From: Streptomyces mirabilis
Lineage (GTDB): Bacteria > Actinomycetota > Actinomycetes > Streptomycetales > Streptomycetaceae
Reading direction: 5' to 3'
DNA: 64,000 nt
Assembly (NCBI RefSeq): GCF_039503195.1
Contig: NZ_JBCJKP010000001.1
Location: 434,001-498,000, forward strand
The notes under the pieces were generated by a model. It searched no databases and was not told the origin of the DNA. It saw only the letters and a program-made list of their open reading frames with translations. Shown one piece after another: positions 1 to 7,984 of the stretch. Every line of letters starts with the position of its first letter. Position 1 is the first letter of the stretch. The translations under genes were made by a program, and so were the position numbers.

Positions 1-166
1 GAGACCCCCCGCCTCTTTGTGACCGGTTTCCTTTCGCCCTCTCAGGGCACTTCGGATGCCAGGTAATCGCGCGTCGCCACCTGGTGGAGGAACAGCGATG
101 CTTGGATGACACGACGGAAGAAACCAACCAAATAGGGCGAGTTGGTCTCATCGGTGGAGGTGCCAT
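1..166 (+). promoter_or_regulatory. Upstream region of the Mrp operon
   Basis: No gene is seen here. A purine-rich GGTGGAGG lies just upstream of the GTG at 167 and serves as its likely ribosome binding site. I could not pick a convincing promoter, and the window starts too close to exclude an upstream operon member. Confidence 0.4.
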
Positions 167-349
167 GTGAACCGCCGTACGACGCTGCTCGACGCGGGCG
201 AGATCCTGGCATGGTGGGCCGTTCTCGCCCTGCTGTGGCTGGTCTTCATCAGTGCGGTGACCACCCTGGAACTCTTCGTGGGCGCTACCGCCGCGCTGGT
301 CGCGGCGGTCGCGGCGTGGGGTGTGCGGCGGGCGGTGAGCAGGTGGTGA
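167..349 (+). CDS. Short MrpE/MnhE-like membrane subunit
   Basis: A 60-residue protein from a GTG start with a good ribosome binding site. Two hydrophobic stretches (residues about 14-30 and 34-55) predict two membrane helices. Its position, directly before MrpF- and MnhB-type genes and overlapping the next gene as GTGA, fits the E subunit of an Mrp-type monovalent cation/proton antiporter. It is much shorter than classical MrpE (about 160 residues) and lacks the cytoplasmic tail, so the assignment rests mainly on context. It would act in the cytoplasmic membrane as part of the antiporter complex. Confidence 0.6.
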   Translation: MNRRTTLLDAGEILAWWAVLALLWLVFISAVTTLELFVGATAALVAAVAAWGVRRAVSRW

Positions 350-798
350 ACGGCTGGACCCTCACCGCGACGGCCGCGCTCACCGTGGGCGTCGGAGCCA
401 CGGTCTGGGGCGTCGCCACGGGACCGCTGCGGCGCCGGGTCGTGGCACAGAACCTGTCCACCTCGCTGACCTGCCCTGCTCTGCTGCTCCTGGCCCAGGG
501 CTACGACCGGCCGTCGTACGTCGATCTCGCCCTGCCCCTGGCCCTGTTGGGGCCGGTCGGCACCCTCGTCTTCGCCCGGCTGCTCGCCGAGGATCTGGCG
601 AAAGATCCGCCGCGGGCGTGGGGGCTCACGTACGCGGTCGCGGCGTTCGGTGGCGGTGTCGTGGTCACCGTGTGTGTGGCCACGGGTCCAGGCCGTGCGC
701 TGGTGAAACTCCTGGTCGTCGGTGCCCTGTTGATCGGCGGGAACCTCACCGCGTCCCGTGCCCTGTCCGGCGGCTTCACGAGGAGCCCGCGTGGATGA
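346..798 (+). CDS. MrpF subunit with MrpG-like C-terminal extension
   Basis: 150 residues from the GTG that overlaps the previous stop. Residues about 28-85 match the MrpF pattern: RRRVVAQNLST, then a hydrophobic helix, then YVDLALPLALLGPVGTLVFA. MrpF is normally about 90 residues. The remaining 65 residues add two more hydrophobic helices ending in LVKLLVVGALLIGGNLTASRA, which resembles the end of MrpG. No separate mrpG is visible, so this may be an F-G fusion with a shortened G part. A longer reading from 142 is possible but its first 68 residues look non-natural. It is coupled to the next gene, whose start lies inside this one. Confidence 0.72.
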   Translation: MNGWTLTATAALTVGVGATVWGVATGPLRRRVVAQNLSTSLTCPALLLLAQGYDRPSYVDLALPLALLGPVGTLVFARLLAEDLAKDPPRAWGLTYAVAAFGGGVVVTVCVATGPGRALVKLLVVGALLIGGNLTASRALSGGFTRSPRG

Positions 799-1051
799 TC
801 CGCTGATCGTCGTGGCGCTGCTGCTGGTCGCCGCGTCCGCGACCGCCGCCGTGGCCACCCGTGATCCCTCGCGGCAAGCACTCGTGCTGGCGGTACTCGG
901 AACGGTTCTGGCCGTTCTGTTCACCGTGCTCCAGGCCCCCGACGTGGCGCTCTCCCAGCTTGCTGTGGGCTCCGCCCTGACTCCCCTGCTGGTGATGCTG
1001 TCCGTGCGCAAGGTCCGGCGGCCGCAGCGACGGAAGGAGAAGGAACGGTGA
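791..1051 (+). CDS. MbhD-domain (DUF4040) antiporter subunit
   Basis: 86 residues from a GTG that overlaps the end of the MrpF gene by 8 bases. Three hydrophobic helices are visible; the motif VLQAPDVALSQLAVGSAL is the hallmark of the MbhD/DUF4040 domain, the region corresponding to part of the MrpA C-terminus and to a subunit of membrane-bound hydrogenases. Family knowledge places it in the proton/sodium-translocating membrane module. The charged tail (KVRRPQRRKEKER) is cytoplasmic. The gene ends in a GTGA overlap with the next, so the operon is tightly translationally coupled. Confidence 0.85.
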   Translation: MDDPLIVVALLLVAASATAAVATRDPSRQALVLAVLGTVLAVLFTVLQAPDVALSQLAVGSALTPLLVMLSVRKVRRPQRRKEKER

Positions 1052-1785
1052 CCCGGCGGGTGCGGCTGATCGTCCTCGCCGTCGGTGGTGCGGGCCTCGC
1101 GGCCCTGCTGGTCGCCGCCTGCTTCTGTCTGCCGGGCTTCGGCGGGGTCCGGCACCCGTACGGGGACCGGGTGGTGCGGGCCTCCCTCGCCCGGCATACC
1201 GCGAACACGATCGCTTCCGTCAACTTCGACCAGCGCGCCTTCGACACCCTCGGCGAAATGAGCATCCTCTTCGCGTCCGTCCTCGGCACCGTCGTCCTGC
1301 TGCGCCAGACCCGCGACGAGCACCGCGCCGAGCCCGAACCCGAGGAGGTCGCGCTCCCCGTACGCCGGTACGCGCTCGTCGTCTTGCCCGTCGCCGTCCT
1401 CACCGGCCTTTACGTGATCGCGCACGGCCAGCTCAGCCCGGGCGGCGGCTTCCAGGGTGGTGTCGTGGTGGCGACCGCCCTTCACCTGCTCTACCTGGGC
1501 GCCGACTACCGCGCGCTGGAGCGCATCCGCCCGGTCGGCTCCTACGAGGCCGGCGACGCGCTCGCGGCCTCCGCCTACCTCGTGCTGGGCCTCGCCGGCG
1601 CCGTCGCCGGCACCGCCGTCCTCGCCAACTTCCTTCCTTATGGCACGTTCAACACCCTGTCGTCGGGCGGCACCGTCCCGCTGCTGAACGCGGCCATCGG
1701 CATGGAGGTCGCCTGCGCGGTCGTCGTGCTGCTCGCCCGTTTCCTGGACCAGGCCGTGGAGATCGAGAAAGGGGACGGGAAGTGA
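1048..1785 (+). CDS. MbhE-MnhB fusion antiporter subunit
   Basis: 245 residues. The N-terminal 90 residues resemble the MbhE/MrpA C-terminal domain: one helix, then NTIASVNFDQRAFDTLGEMS, which is the conserved 'NvI..dFR.fDTlgE' pattern. Residues 105-240 match MnhB: YVIAHGQLSPGGGFQGGVV is diagnostic, followed by four hydrophobic helices. Together with the MbhD gene upstream and the MnhC and MnhD genes downstream, it supplies the pieces normally carried by MrpA and MrpB. Membrane protein; start GTG in a GTGA overlap, ending in a second GTGA overlap with mnhC. Confidence 0.9.
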   Translation: MTRRVRLIVLAVGGAGLAALLVAACFCLPGFGGVRHPYGDRVVRASLARHTANTIASVNFDQRAFDTLGEMSILFASVLGTVVLLRQTRDEHRAEPEPEEVALPVRRYALVVLPVAVLTGLYVIAHGQLSPGGGFQGGVVVATALHLLYLGADYRALERIRPVGSYEAGDALAASAYLVLGLAGAVAGTAVLANFLPYGTFNTLSSGGTVPLLNAAIGMEVACAVVVLLARFLDQAVEIEKGDGK

Positions 1786-2132
1786 TGTCGGTCCTGCCGT
1801 ATCTCGTCGCCGCCTGGGTATTCCTCGTCGGCTGCTACGGGCTGGCGACCAGCCGGAATCTCATCCACGCCGTGGGCTGTCTCGCGGTCTGCCAGTCCGC
1901 CACCTACGTCCTGTTGCTGGCCGTCGGCTATCGCAACGGCGGCACCGCGCCCGTCTTCTCCGACCTGAAGCCCGGCTCGCGCCCCGTGGTGGACCCGGTG
2001 GTCCAGGCCCTCGCCCTCACCGACGTGGTCGTGGGGGCGACGGTGACCGCCGTACTGCTCGCCCTGGTTCTCCAGATCTCCAAGCGCCATGGCACGGTCG
2101 ACCCCGACGAACTCTCGGAGCTGCGCGGCTGA
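1782..2132 (+). CDS. mnhC: MnhC/NuoK-like antiporter subunit
   Basis: 116 residues with three predicted membrane helices, the size and layout of MnhC/MrpC and NuoK. The early GCYGLATSRNLIHAVGCLAV segment and the later DPVVQALALTDVVVGA stretch are the conserved features. The start can be GTG 1782 or ATG 1785, one codon apart; both overlap the upstream stop. The gene ends in a one-base TGATG overlap with mnhD. It forms part of the proton/cation channel module in the membrane. Confidence 0.9.
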   Translation: MMSVLPYLVAAWVFLVGCYGLATSRNLIHAVGCLAVCQSATYVLLLAVGYRNGGTAPVFSDLKPGSRPVVDPVVQALALTDVVVGATVTAVLLALVLQISKRHGTVDPDELSELRG

Positions 2133-3886
2133 TGCACCACCTGCTGCCGGTCCTCGTCGCCGTCCCCCTGCTCGGAGCCACTCTCCTCGTCGCCGGCGGG
2201 CACCGCCTGCCCCGCGTCGCCGCCGAGACGGTGGGGTGCGCCTTCGCCGCGGGAACGGCCGGACTCGCGATCGTCCTCCTGCTCAACTCCTCGCCGCCCC
2301 TGACCGAATGGGTGGGTGGCTGGACCCCCGAGGGCGGCGAGAGCGTCGGGATCGTCCTCGTCGGGGACGGTCCCGGCCTCGGCATGGCCGCGCTCGCCTC
2401 GCTCCTGACCGTGGCGGCTCTGGCGTACTCATGGCGCTACTTCGACGAAGCGCCCCGTCGCCACGCCGGCTCCTTCCCCGCCCTGATGCTGCTCTTCCAG
2501 GGCGGCATGTGCGGCTTCGCGGTCGCGGGGGACCTGTTCGACGCCTTCGTGTTCTTCGAGTTGATGAGTGTCGTGGCGTACGCGTTGACCGGCCATCGCG
2601 TCGAGGAGGCGAAGGCGGTGCAGGGCGCGTTGTCCTTTGGTGTCCTCAACTCTCTAGGTGCGTATTCCGTGTTGATGGGCATCGGTCTGTTGTACGCGCG
2701 CACCGGCGAACTCGCCATGGTGAAGATCGGCCAGGGTCTCGACCGGCACGGCGGCCCCGACGCCCTCACCCTCGCGGCCTTCGCGCTGGTCCTGACCGGC
2801 CTGCTGGTGAAGGCCGCGGCCGTGCCGTTCCACTTCTGGCTGCCGGACGCACACGCCGTCGCCCCCACGCCCGTGTGCATGCTGCTGTCCGGCGTCATGG
2901 TCGAACTCGGCGCCTACGGCGTCTGGCGGATCTACCGGACGGTCTTCTCCGGCCCCGCTGGAATCCCGGCGTCCGACCTGGAACGCGCCCTCGTCGTCCT
3001 CGGCGTACTGACCGCCGCGGTCGGCGCGGTCATGTGCTGGTACCAGCGGCACATCAAAAGGCTGCTGGCGTACTCCACGGTCGCCCACATGGGGCTCTTC
3101 CTCATCGGAATCGGGATCGGCAGCCACAGTCCCGAGGCCGACGACGGGGTCGCGCTGTACATCCTGGGCCACGCGGGGGTGAAAGCCGCTCTGTTCGCCT
3201 GCACCGGCGTACTCCTCGACCGGTACGGCTCGGTTGACGAACACGCCCTGCACGGGCGAGCCCGCAGGCTGCGCGGAGTCGCCGTACTGTACGTCGTCGG
3301 CGCGTTGAGCCTCGCCGGTCTGCCCCCCTTCGGCATCGGGCTCGGCAAGGCGGTGCTGGAGGAGTCGGTTGGCGGCCCGTTGACCGTGCTGTTCGTCGCC
3401 GTGTCGGCGGTGACCGCGGGCGCGGTACTCCGGGTCGCCGCGCGGGTGTTCTTCGGCCTCGGCGCCCAGCCCGGCGACGAGTCGTCGTACGAGACCACCG
3501 GCATCACAGAGGAACCGGAGACTCGGCACCGGCTGAGCCGGGTACCGGACACCATGACCGCGGTCCCCGCCGTGCTGCTCGTCGCGTCCCTCGCCGTGGG
3601 CGCGGTACCCGGCTTCGCCGCCGCGGTCGGGCGCGCCGTGTCCGGCGAGGCCGCCCCATCGCCGCACTGGACCCTTGCCGGGCTACTCCTCGGTCTCACC
3701 TCGACCCTACTGGCCCTCGGCCTGGCCACGTTCGCAGTGACCCGCACGAAGCCGCTCGGCGAACCGTCATGGATGGCTCCGCTACGACGCCTGCAGTCCG
3801 GCCACATCGGCGACTACGTGGCGTGGATGCTGGTGGGCACGACGCTGCTGGCGGCGCTGGCCCTGCCGGGCGTCCTGAACGGCTGA
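2132..3886 (+). CDS. mnhD: MnhD/NuoN-like antiporter subunit
   Basis: 584 residues, an antiporter-like polytopic membrane protein of the Proton_antipo_M family shared with NuoL/M/N. Conserved points include the FELMSVVAYAL segment, the GLLVKAAAVPFHFWLPDAHAVAPTP loop with its channel lysine, and YQRHIKRLLAYSTVAHMG. It is the main ion-translocating subunit in this operon, which has no full-length MrpA. The ATG overlaps the mnhC stop by one base. It is the last gene of the operon; BrkB starts 64 bases downstream and may be transcribed with it. Confidence 0.93.
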   Translation: MHHLLPVLVAVPLLGATLLVAGGHRLPRVAAETVGCAFAAGTAGLAIVLLLNSSPPLTEWVGGWTPEGGESVGIVLVGDGPGLGMAALASLLTVAALAYSWRYFDEAPRRHAGSFPALMLLFQGGMCGFAVAGDLFDAFVFFELMSVVAYALTGHRVEEAKAVQGALSFGVLNSLGAYSVLMGIGLLYARTGELAMVKIGQGLDRHGGPDALTLAAFALVLTGLLVKAAAVPFHFWLPDAHAVAPTPVCMLLSGVMVELGAYGVWRIYRTVFSGPAGIPASDLERALVVLGVLTAAVGAVMCWYQRHIKRLLAYSTVAHMGLFLIGIGIGSHSPEADDGVALYILGHAGVKAALFACTGVLLDRYGSVDEHALHGRARRLRGVAVLYVVGALSLAGLPPFGIGLGKAVLEESVGGPLTVLFVAVSAVTAGAVLRVAARVFFGLGAQPGDESSYETTGITEEPETRHRLSRVPDTMTAVPAVLLVASLAVGAVPGFAAAVGRAVSGEAAPSPHWTLAGLLLGLTSTLLALGLATFAVTRTKPLGEPSWMAPLRRLQSGHIGDYVAWMLVGTTLLAALALPGVLNG

Positions 3887-3950
3887 GCGGACCAAGGCGA
3901 CAGAGGCGACGCCGACGCATGATCGAGCCGGGTCGGGATACCCCAGTGGT

Positions 3951-4937
3951 ATGGCACGGACATCGGGACCCGGACAGCAGGTCGAGCGGCCTAGGCCGGA
4001 CAAGCCCAGCAAACTGCCGAAGCGGTCCTGGTGGGCGGTACTCAAGGGCACGATCAGGGAATTCCAGAAGGACGAACTCGCCGACCGGGCCGCAGCGTTG
4101 ACGTACTACGGGGTCCTCTCGCTCTTCCCCTCACTGCTGGTCCTGGTCTCACTGCTCGGCATCGCCGGCAAGTCGGCGACCCAGCAGGTCCTGGACAACA
4201 TCGAGAAACTGGCGCCGAGTTCGGCCCGGGACATCATCAGCAACGCGGTACGGCAGCTACAGGCGCCCGGCGGCCTCGGCTCGATCGTGGCCGTGGTCGG
4301 CATCGTGCTGGCGGTGTGGTCGGCCTCCGGCTACATCGCGGCGTTCATCCGCAGTGCCAACGTGGTGTACGACATGCCCGAGGGACGTCCCGTGTGGAAG
4401 GTGCTGCCGATCCGGGTCGGTGTCACGGTGGTGCTGCTGGTCCTTACGGTGATCAGCGCACTGATCGTGGTGTTCACTGGCGGCGTGGCCCGCGCGGCCG
4501 GTGCGGCGCTCGGAATCGGAGACGCCACGCTGAAGGTGTGGTCGATCGCGAAGTGGCCGGGGCTGGTCATCCTGGTCATGGTCATGATCGCGATCCTGTA
4601 CTGGGCGGCGCCGAACGTGAAGGGCCGCGGCTTCCGTTGGGTCACTCCGGGCAGTGTGCTGGCCCTGCTCGTCTGGATGCTCACCTCGGCGGGGTTCGCG
4701 TTCTACGTGGCTCACTTCGCGTCGTACAACAAGACGTACGGCACGCTCGCCGGCGTGATCGTTTTCCTGATGTGGCTGTGGTTCAGCAATATCGCGGTCC
4801 TGCTCGGCCTCGAATTCGACGCGGAACTGGCCCGCCAGCGTGCCGTCATCGGCGGACTTCCGAAGGGTGAAGAGCCGTACCTTCCGCCCCGTGACACCCG
4901 CGCCTGGAGCAAGGAAGACCACCGCCGTATGGACTGA
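3951..4937 (+). CDS. YihY/BrkB-family inner membrane protein
   Basis: 328 residues. The segment ELADRAAALTYYGVLSLFPSLL is the family signature, followed by about six membrane helices and ending with GTLAGVIVFLMWLWFSNIAVLLGLEFDAEL, typical of UPF0761/BrkB proteins. N-terminal 35 residues are basic and cytoplasmic; the tail is charged. The biochemical role of the family is not settled (formerly annotated as RNase BN or virulence factor BrkB). Same strand as the Mrp operon with a 64-base gap, so co-transcription is possible. Confidence 0.9.
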   Translation: MARTSGPGQQVERPRPDKPSKLPKRSWWAVLKGTIREFQKDELADRAAALTYYGVLSLFPSLLVLVSLLGIAGKSATQQVLDNIEKLAPSSARDIISNAVRQLQAPGGLGSIVAVVGIVLAVWSASGYIAAFIRSANVVYDMPEGRPVWKVLPIRVGVTVVLLVLTVISALIVVFTGGVARAAGAALGIGDATLKVWSIAKWPGLVILVMVMIAILYWAAPNVKGRGFRWVTPGSVLALLVWMLTSAGFAFYVAHFASYNKTYGTLAGVIVFLMWLWFSNIAVLLGLEFDAELARQRAVIGGLPKGEEPYLPPRDTRAWSKEDHRRMD

Positions 4938-4988
4938 CGCCGCTCGCGACCGAGAACGCAGCCGAGCACACGTGGGAACTACGCGCTC

Positions 4989-5441
4989 TCAGCAGACACC
5001 CTGTGGACCGAAGCCGTATTCATGGGGAACCCGGGCCCCAACACCGACGATCGGTCGCCAGGCTCCACGGGGTGTCGCGGCGGAGTACTGGCGCTGCACC
5101 TCTGCGGAGGTGGTGCGCTTCTTCACGAAGCCGGTGTCGTCAAGGATCCGCACACCGTCTGCACAGCCGAATTGTTCGGCCACGTGGGCCTGCAGGTCGT
5201 CGCGCAGGCCCTCGGCGTCCCAGCGGCTGTGGAAGAGCAGGTGCTGCAGGCCGTGCGGGGTGGCGTGGCCGGCGTATTCGGCGAGCTGCCGGCTGTTCTT
5301 TCGGCCCACCGGGCCGAGCAGTCCGCGGACGTAGTCCCGCATCCGCCGCCGGGCTTCTACACGGCAGAAGCGGGCTCCGGTCTGCAGAAAGAGTTCTTCG
5401 AGTTCCAGGTGCCAGGTGTTCGTCGGTACACCGTGGATCAC
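4989..5441 (-). pseudogene. IS701-family transposase, N-terminal relic
   Basis: The first 120 codons read as the N-terminal part of an IS701-type DDE transposase, including VRGLLGPVGRKNSRQLAEYAG and ILDDTGFVKKRTTSAEVQRQYS. After about position 5080 the match stops and the frame runs into unrelated sequence with a stop at 4989. The catalytic C-terminal two thirds are missing, so it cannot be active. It lies immediately left of a different, apparently intact IS701-like element. Confidence 0.75.
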
Positions 5442-5599
5442 GACAACGGACTGCTCGTCGCACTGTCATTACATGCCCGCGGGCACTCGTCGGTGGGACG
5501 GTCGGCCCATGACCGTCCCCCGCACGCCCAATCCTCGCTACACTCCCCACCGCCAGGCCGTTGACCAGGAGAAATACAGAAGTCCGGCTGGAGTACTAG

Positions 5600-5612
5600 C
5601 TTGGTCTTTAAC
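5600..5612 (+). repeat. Left terminal inverted repeat of the IS701-like element
   Basis: CTTGGTCTTTAAC; pairs with 7192-7204 on the opposite strand with one mismatch. Flanked on the outside by CTAG. Confidence 0.85.
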
Positions 5613-5738
5613 ATCCGGCGTCGAATGGTGCGTCGAACTTGATCACTCGGTTCGGTAACCGGCGTACACGGAAGCGGCCTTCGGCTGAACATGTGCTCCG
5701 ACCAAGGAACACACACGTCCAGCACGAAGGCCGTGAGG

Positions 5739-7196
5739 ATGAGTCTGCTGCATCACGAGGCCCGATCGGAGGCATTGGCGCAACTGTCATGCTTCCGGGG
5801 CGAGTTCTACTCCTGTCTGACCGCTCGTTCGGACGCGTTGTTCGAGCTGGCCGATGCCGTTCTGTGCGGCGACGGACCGGTGAGGTCGCTGGCTGAGCTG
5901 TCGCTGGTGGGCGAACACCGCCGAGGCCATGGCGGGCTCTACGCCGCCCTGGCCCGTGGACGCATCGATGCCAGCCGGCTGCGGCGGGCACTGGCCGAAG
6001 TCCCACTGCCACGGGCTGCCGACGGCCGGCTGGTCCTGGCCATCGACATCACCTGCTGGCTACGCCCCGACGCCCACACCTCACCACAACGGATCCTGTG
6101 CCACACCTACGGCCGGGGCAAGGACCAGCACATCCCCGTCCCCGGCTGGCCCTACTCGATCGTCTGCGCGCTCGAGCCCGGCCGCAGCTCATGGACCGCA
6201 CCGCTGGACGCACTGCGTCTGACGCCCGGGGACGACACCGCCACCGTCACCGCCCGGCAGTTGCGCGATCTGCTCCAGCGACTGATCACCGCGGGGCAGT
6301 GGCAGACGGGCGACCCTGACATCCTCATCGTCGCGGACGCCGGATACGACGCACCCCGCCTCGGCTTCCTCCTCAAAGACCTGCCCGTGCAGGTGCTGGC
6401 CCGGATGCGATCCGACCGCGTCCTGCGCAGGGCTGTCCCACCCAGGCTCCCGCACACCCAGGGCCGGCCGCCCCGGCACGGCGGCGAGTTCGTCTTCGGG
6501 CAGCCCGACACCTGGGGCACCCCGGACACCGAAACCGTCACCGACACACGCCTCTACGGCCAAGCCACCGCCCGCTCATGGAACCGGCTCCACCCCAAGC
6601 TGACCCACCGCTCCTCCTGGGCAGCCGCCGACGGCACCCTCCCGATCGTCGAGGGAACAGTGATCCGCCTGGACATCGCCCACCTGCCCAGCGGCGCAAC
6701 ACCCAAGCCGGTCTGGCTGTGGTGGTCAGGCACCGATGCCACACCGGCGGACGCCGACCGTCTCTGGCAGGCATACCTGCGACGCTTCGACATCGAGCAC
6801 ACCTTCCGCCTGTTCAAGCAGACCCTCGGCTGGACCTCCCCGAAGATCCGCACCCCCGAGGCGGCGGACCGGTGGACCTGGCTGATCCTCGCCGCCTACA
6901 CCCAACTGCGGCTCGCCCGCCCGCTGGCAGCCGACCTGCGTCGGCCCTGGGAGAGACCAACCTCGCCGGACAGGCTCACCCCCGCCCGAGTCCGCCGCGA
7001 CTTTCGGCACATCCGCCCACAAGCCGCCTGTCCGGCCCAAGCACCGAAACACTCCCGCCCCGGCCCCGGACGGCCACCGGGCCGAAAGAACACCCGACCC
7101 ACACACCGCCACGACGTGCACACACCCCGCAAAACACCATCGGCGAACCAGCGAACGAAGAAGTCAACCACCCCACGACCCCGCCGCACGGGTTAA
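5739..7196 (+). CDS. DDE transposase, IS701-like
   Basis: 485 residues from ATG 5739. Acidic motifs for a DDE core are visible: VLAIDITCW (first Asp region), DILIVADAGYDAPRL (second Asp) and RRFDIEHTFRLFKQTLGW (catalytic Glu in the IEHTFRLFKQ context). This layout is typical of the large Streptomyces IS701-related transposases. The basic Pro/Arg-rich C-terminus (from about residue 425) reaches into the right inverted repeat. The reading frame is uninterrupted, so the element may be active. An upstream in-frame start at 5691 is possible, but ATG 5739 has the more natural N-terminus (MSLLHHEARSEAL). Confidence 0.88.
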   Translation: MSLLHHEARSEALAQLSCFRGEFYSCLTARSDALFELADAVLCGDGPVRSLAELSLVGEHRRGHGGLYAALARGRIDASRLRRALAEVPLPRAADGRLVLAIDITCWLRPDAHTSPQRILCHTYGRGKDQHIPVPGWPYSIVCALEPGRSSWTAPLDALRLTPGDDTATVTARQLRDLLQRLITAGQWQTGDPDILIVADAGYDAPRLGFLLKDLPVQVLARMRSDRVLRRAVPPRLPHTQGRPPRHGGEFVFGQPDTWGTPDTETVTDTRLYGQATARSWNRLHPKLTHRSSWAAADGTLPIVEGTVIRLDIAHLPSGATPKPVWLWWSGTDATPADADRLWQAYLRRFDIEHTFRLFKQTLGWTSPKIRTPEAADRWTWLILAAYTQLRLARPLAADLRRPWERPTSPDRLTPARVRRDFRHIRPQAACPAQAPKHSRPGPGRPPGRKNTRPTHRHDVHTPRKTPSANQRTKKSTTPRPRRTG

Positions 7197-7204
7197 AGAT
7201 CAAG
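7192..7204 (-). repeat. Right terminal inverted repeat of the IS701-like element
   Basis: On the minus strand reads CTTGATCTTTAAC, matching the left end except for one base. The outside flank 7205-7208 repeats CTAG. Confidence 0.85.
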
Positions 7205-7267
7205 CTAGGGCCTGTTTCAGAAGTACGTGTAGGCGGGGCTGACAGCGAAGGCTGCAAGGATGCGGCC

Positions 7268-7960
7268 ATGGAGCAGATATTGAGTCGGCACGAAGCATCA
7301 GAGGCGGTCCAGGACTGCGGGTGGCGCTTCTTGCTGGGCACTTTGCGAACGTCGGTCCGGGTCAGATCGCTGGCTCAGGCGGTGAGCTTGGCGGCGGACA
7401 CTGTCGCGGTGTGCGGCGACGACGCCGACCGGCACCTTCGGGTCGATGTCCGCCCCGATCGGGTCGTCTTCACTCTGCAGTCGTTGGACCGCGCAGCGGT
7501 TACTACCCGGGATGTCGAACTCGCGCGTCAGATCTCCGCCACCGCTGACAGGTCCGGGCTTCTGGCAGAGCCCGAAATCGGAACGGGGGCACTGCGGTCC
7601 GTCCAGCTTCTGGAGATCGCGATCGATGCACTGAACATCGCCGGGATTCGGCCGTTCTGGAAGGCGGTGTTGGGCTATACGGATGAGGCGGGTGCCGAGG
7701 GACCGGAGGATCCGCTCATCGACCCGGTCGGGCAGGGCCCCGCCATCTGGTTCCAGCAGATGGACCGGGCGCGTCCACAGCGCAATCGCATCCACTTCGA
7801 CGTCTGTGTTCCGCATGACGAGGCACCCCGGCGGATCGAGACCGCACTGACGGCTGGAGGCCGACTTGTGTCCGCGACCCGTGCCCCCGCTTTCTGGGTA
7901 CTTGCCGACCTGGAGGGGAACGAAGCCTGCGTGACCACATGGCAGGGTCGAGACGGCTGA
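7268..7960 (+). CDS. VOC-family protein with carbinolamine dehydratase-like N-terminus
   Basis: 230 residues from ATG 7268. The N-terminal half resembles pterin-4a-carbinolamine dehydratase-like domains (WRFLLGTLRTSVRVRSLAQA, then HLRVDVRPDRVVFTL and TTRDVELARQIS). The C-terminal half is a glyoxalase/VOC fold: VQLLEIAIDALN, FWKAVLGY, GPAIWFQQMD and RNRIHFDVCVPHDEA. This two-part architecture is common in actinobacteria; substrate unknown. The frame is intact. It converges on the IS5 transposase relic, whose conserved end is 25 bases away, and is enclosed by IS5-type ends, so it looks like cargo or a gene trapped by insertions. Confidence 0.82.
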   Translation: MEQILSRHEASEAVQDCGWRFLLGTLRTSVRVRSLAQAVSLAADTVAVCGDDADRHLRVDVRPDRVVFTLQSLDRAAVTTRDVELARQISATADRSGLLAEPEIGTGALRSVQLLEIAIDALNIAGIRPFWKAVLGYTDEAGAEGPEDPLIDPVGQGPAIWFQQMDRARPQRNRIHFDVCVPHDEAPRRIETALTAGGRLVSATRAPAFWVLADLEGNEACVTTWQGRDG

Positions 7961-7984
7961 AACTTCCTTCGACCGTGCTGCTCG

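Larger units (their letters stand above)
5600..7204 (+). mobile_element. IS701-like insertion sequence with TIRs and CTAG duplication
   Basis: A 1605-bp unit bounded by imperfect inverted repeats: CTTGGTCTTTAAC at 5600-5612 and the complement of CTTGATCTTTAAC at 7192-7204 (12 of 13 match). The tetranucleotide CTAG sits directly outside both ends (5596-5599 and 7205-7208), the size and type of target duplication known for IS701-family elements (YTNR). One transposase fills the element. Right-hand neighbour sequence starts a second IS end within a few bases, so the element appears to have landed at the edge of another IS. Confidence 0.85.

Noticed and set aside
142..798. 218-residue reading of the MrpF gene from 142
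   Set aside because: The first 68 residues overlap the MrpE-like gene in another frame and look unnatural; GTG 346 gives a normal MrpF N-terminus.
2089..3237. 382-codon open frame on the plus strand
   Set aside because: Arg/Pro-rich composition typical of an out-of-frame reading of high-GC coding DNA; it overlaps mnhD completely.
7955..7970. GGCTGAAACTTCC as the left end of the IS5 element
   Set aside because: It does not match the right end in inverted orientation; GTTTCAGAAGT at 7214 does.
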